Positions 5,229 through 6,558 of a DNA stretch of 6,558 bases are shown here, piece after piece. The stretch covers positions 1-6,558 of the forward strand of contig JAJXVP010000159.1 in assembly GCA_021782055.1 (NCBI GenBank). The letters run 5' to 3'. Position 1 is the first letter of the stretch. Every line of letters starts with the position of its first letter. A program made the position numbers and the translations under genes. Origin of the DNA: a bacterium (GTDB lineage Bacteria > Spirochaetota > Spirochaetia > JABEVK01). The notes beneath the pieces were generated by a model that made no database searches, was not told the origin of the DNA, and worked only from the letters and a program-made list of their open reading frames with translations.

Positions 5229-6558
5229 TTATCCAACTTCCTGCGGAAAATCCACCACGGCCCTGACCTGGAGTAAAAAGTTCCGCCATTCTCGTGTGGT
5301 TAACGGTTGGGGGGCAAACAGCTCTTGGTCGATTGCTTGGGCCACAAGGTTAAGCGGTGTCGCCAAGCCCGGGACCGCCGTCGCTAAACGGTTCAGGTAA
5401 GCCCGAGTTGTTTCCCAGGGCTGGTAAGCATAAGCCGGACCAAGCTGTTCTTGGGCCTGAGCCCAATGAACAATGCGCAGAAACGCTTCGGCCAGTGCAG
5501 AGTATCGTCGGTGTTGACCGCTTTGAGCCCAGCGCCGGGCAAGCTTTCGCGCTTCTTCTTTTTGCTTTTCCCAGGGTCGGGGAACCTTTGTCGAAGCTTT
5601 TTGTCGAAGTAGGGCACGCCAAAACCGCAACAACTGCTGTGCCAAGCGCCGCCGCCAAAAGATTAACCACGGTTCTTCGCGGGCTTTTCCTTGCAAAATC
5701 TCTACTAGCGGCCATAGAAGAAACACTACCGCCGCCACCGGAAGAAGCGAGAGTAGGACCGAAAAGAGCATGAGGAGGGTGCGGGCAACGGTGGCCAGGT
5801 AGTGCATGAGTGCTAAAACAGCCACTAACAGCAACAACTGCCACGGCGAAAGTGCTGGTACCGAAGGGGCAGACGGCAAGGGTGTTGGGGTCGCTGGAGT
5901 CGGAACCGGGGTGGGGAGTGGAGTATCCTGCTCGGGGGGCGAAGTCAGGTTCACAGTCAGCCCATGACCAGGCAGGGTTACTAGCGCCGCCACACTGGCT
6001 AGGGCTAAAAGGCCCCAAGCCATACCCAGCGTGCGAAGTTTTTGTGCCAGGGTCCAACGGTAACCCCAAACAAAATCTTGGACTTCGCGACGAAAGGTTT
6101 TCAGGACGGGGACAAGCGCTAAGCCCACCACAACGCTGGCCACGCCAAGGGCAGTTTGCCCAAAGATCTGGCAAAGAAGCAGGGTTAGCCCCGTCATGCT
6201 CAAGGTCGATACCAGCAGTGCGCGTTCGTTGTGTTGCGAAAAATCGGCCTCCGTTTGAAAATCGCGCATGCGTAGGGCTAACGGGGGGCCGCTGTTGAGA
6301 CCGTGGAGGTGTTGAAACAGGCGTGCCCGAGGGGTCAGATGTCGCTGCCAAAACATAGACAGCCCCCCTGCTAAAAGGGCAAATAGTAGGCTTAAAAGAT
6401 GCGGCGCGTGGGGAGACCACCACAGCGGGAGGGGGTCTGTCAGCGTCAGGGACACGCTGATTCCGGCGACCAGGAGGGCCAACCGCCACAGCTTTTTCCA
6501 AAAGGCCCCATGAAGGTACCGTGCCAAGGCCGTCCACAAGCTAAGGGCGACAAAAAAA
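5229..6558 (-). CDS. Multi-spanning membrane protein with DUF4129-like C-terminal domain (5' partial)
   Basis: The frame is open to the window edge, so the true start probably lies outside; a TTG at 6539 is possible but has no ribosome binding site, and the residues before it (F-F-V-A-L-S-L) look like more coding sequence. Counting from that TTG, hydrophobic segments lie at about 18-33, 46-64, 107-146 (two passes), 172-190, 233-252 and 254-279. A Pro/Thr-rich low-complexity stretch (about 201-232, repeated T-P) lies between two of them, probably outside the membrane. A basic, amphipathic soluble part follows, and residues 346-425 resemble DUF4129: Y-x-A-L-x-x-A-F-L-R, then E-T-T-R-A-Y-L-x-R-L (376-385), then a closing helix. 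DUF4129 is found at the C-terminus of transglutaminase-like membrane proteins and alone in membrane proteins near MoxR/DUF58 genes; its function is unknown. No transglutaminase triad is visible here. It is the most upstream visible gene of the cluster. Confidence 0.7.
   Translation of the reverse strand, partial: FFVALSLWTALARYLHGAFWKKLWRLALLVAGISVSLTLTDPLPLWWSPHAPHLLSLLFALLAGGLSMFWQRHLTPRARLFQHLHGLNSGPPLALRMRDFQTEADFSQHNERALLVSTLSMTGLTLLLCQIFGQTALGVASVVVGLALVPVLKTFRREVQDFVWGYRWTLAQKLRTLGMAWGLLALASVAALVTLPGHGLTVNLTSPPEQDTPLPTPVPTPATPTPLPSAPSVPALSPWQLLLLVAVLALMHYLATVARTLLMLFSVLLSLLPVAAVVFLLWPLVEILQGKAREEPWLIFWRRRLAQQLLRFWRALLRQKASTKVPRPWEKQKEEARKLARRWAQSGQHRRYSALAEAFLRIVHWAQAQEQLGPAYAYQPWETTRAYLNRLATAVPGLATPLNLVAQAIDQELFAPQPLTTREWRNFLLQVRAVVDFPQEVG

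Noticed and set aside
5880..5939. Possible G-quadruplex on the + strand
   Set aside because: There are five G-runs of three or more, but two of the intervening loops are about 17 nt, too long for a standard quadruplex. The runs are explained by Pro codons of the T-P repeat on the other strand.
5810..6298. 162-codon + strand open frame antisense to the membrane-protein gene
   Set aside because: The product has no family features and mirrors the coding frame on the - strand.
5350..6537. A 395-codon open frame on the - strand, overlapping the DUF4129-like gene in another frame
   Set aside because: It is long, but its translation is Pro/Arg/Ser-rich with no domain or membrane pattern, while the other frame shows hydrophobic helices and a DUF4129-like tail. 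It is a shadow of GC-rich codon usage.

Overview
The window looks like chromosomal DNA from a diderm (Gram-negative-type) bacterium of roughly balanced, slightly GC-rich composition. The evidence for a diderm is a predicted lipoprotein with a lipobox and a YqgE/AlgH-family protein, a family largely absent from Gram-positive bacteria. No rRNA or tRNA is visible. Spirochaetota or one of the former deltaproteobacterial phyla would fit, but I cannot fix the phylum from this sequence.

Layout. On the + strand (1-2416) lie three genes. First is the 3' end of a membrane protein resembling the C-terminus of spermidine-synthase-like fusion proteins. It overlaps the start of a secreted lipoprotein with an alpha/beta-hydrolase fold. 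After a 156-nt gap comes a MurG/GT1-like glycosyltransferase, whose ribosome binding site lies inside a predicted hairpin. On the - strand (6558 down to 2188) is a tightly packed five-gene cluster, read in this order: a multi-spanning membrane protein with a DUF4129-like C-terminus (its 5' end is off the window), yqgE, radA, a divergent rex-like regulator and an EVE-domain protein. Gaps are 9, 7 and 2 nt, followed by an ATGA overlap, so it is almost certainly one transcript with its main promoter outside the window.

The two transcription units converge and overlap. The glycosyltransferase frame runs 229 nt into the EVE gene on the opposite strand, and no terminator separates them.

Functionally, the - strand cluster joins DNA recombination/repair (RadA), an NAD(H)-binding repressor-like protein (Rex family) and a probable modified-base reader (EVE). 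This suggests a genome-maintenance or redox-response theme, but that link is inferred from adjacency only. The most notable points are the divergent Rex with altered DNA- and nucleotide-binding motifs, a perfect 20-bp palindrome inside its HTH coding region, the RBS-sequestering hairpin, and the long antisense overlap. I see no clear evidence of a mobile element, CRISPR array or defence island, and the window is mostly ordinary housekeeping sequence.
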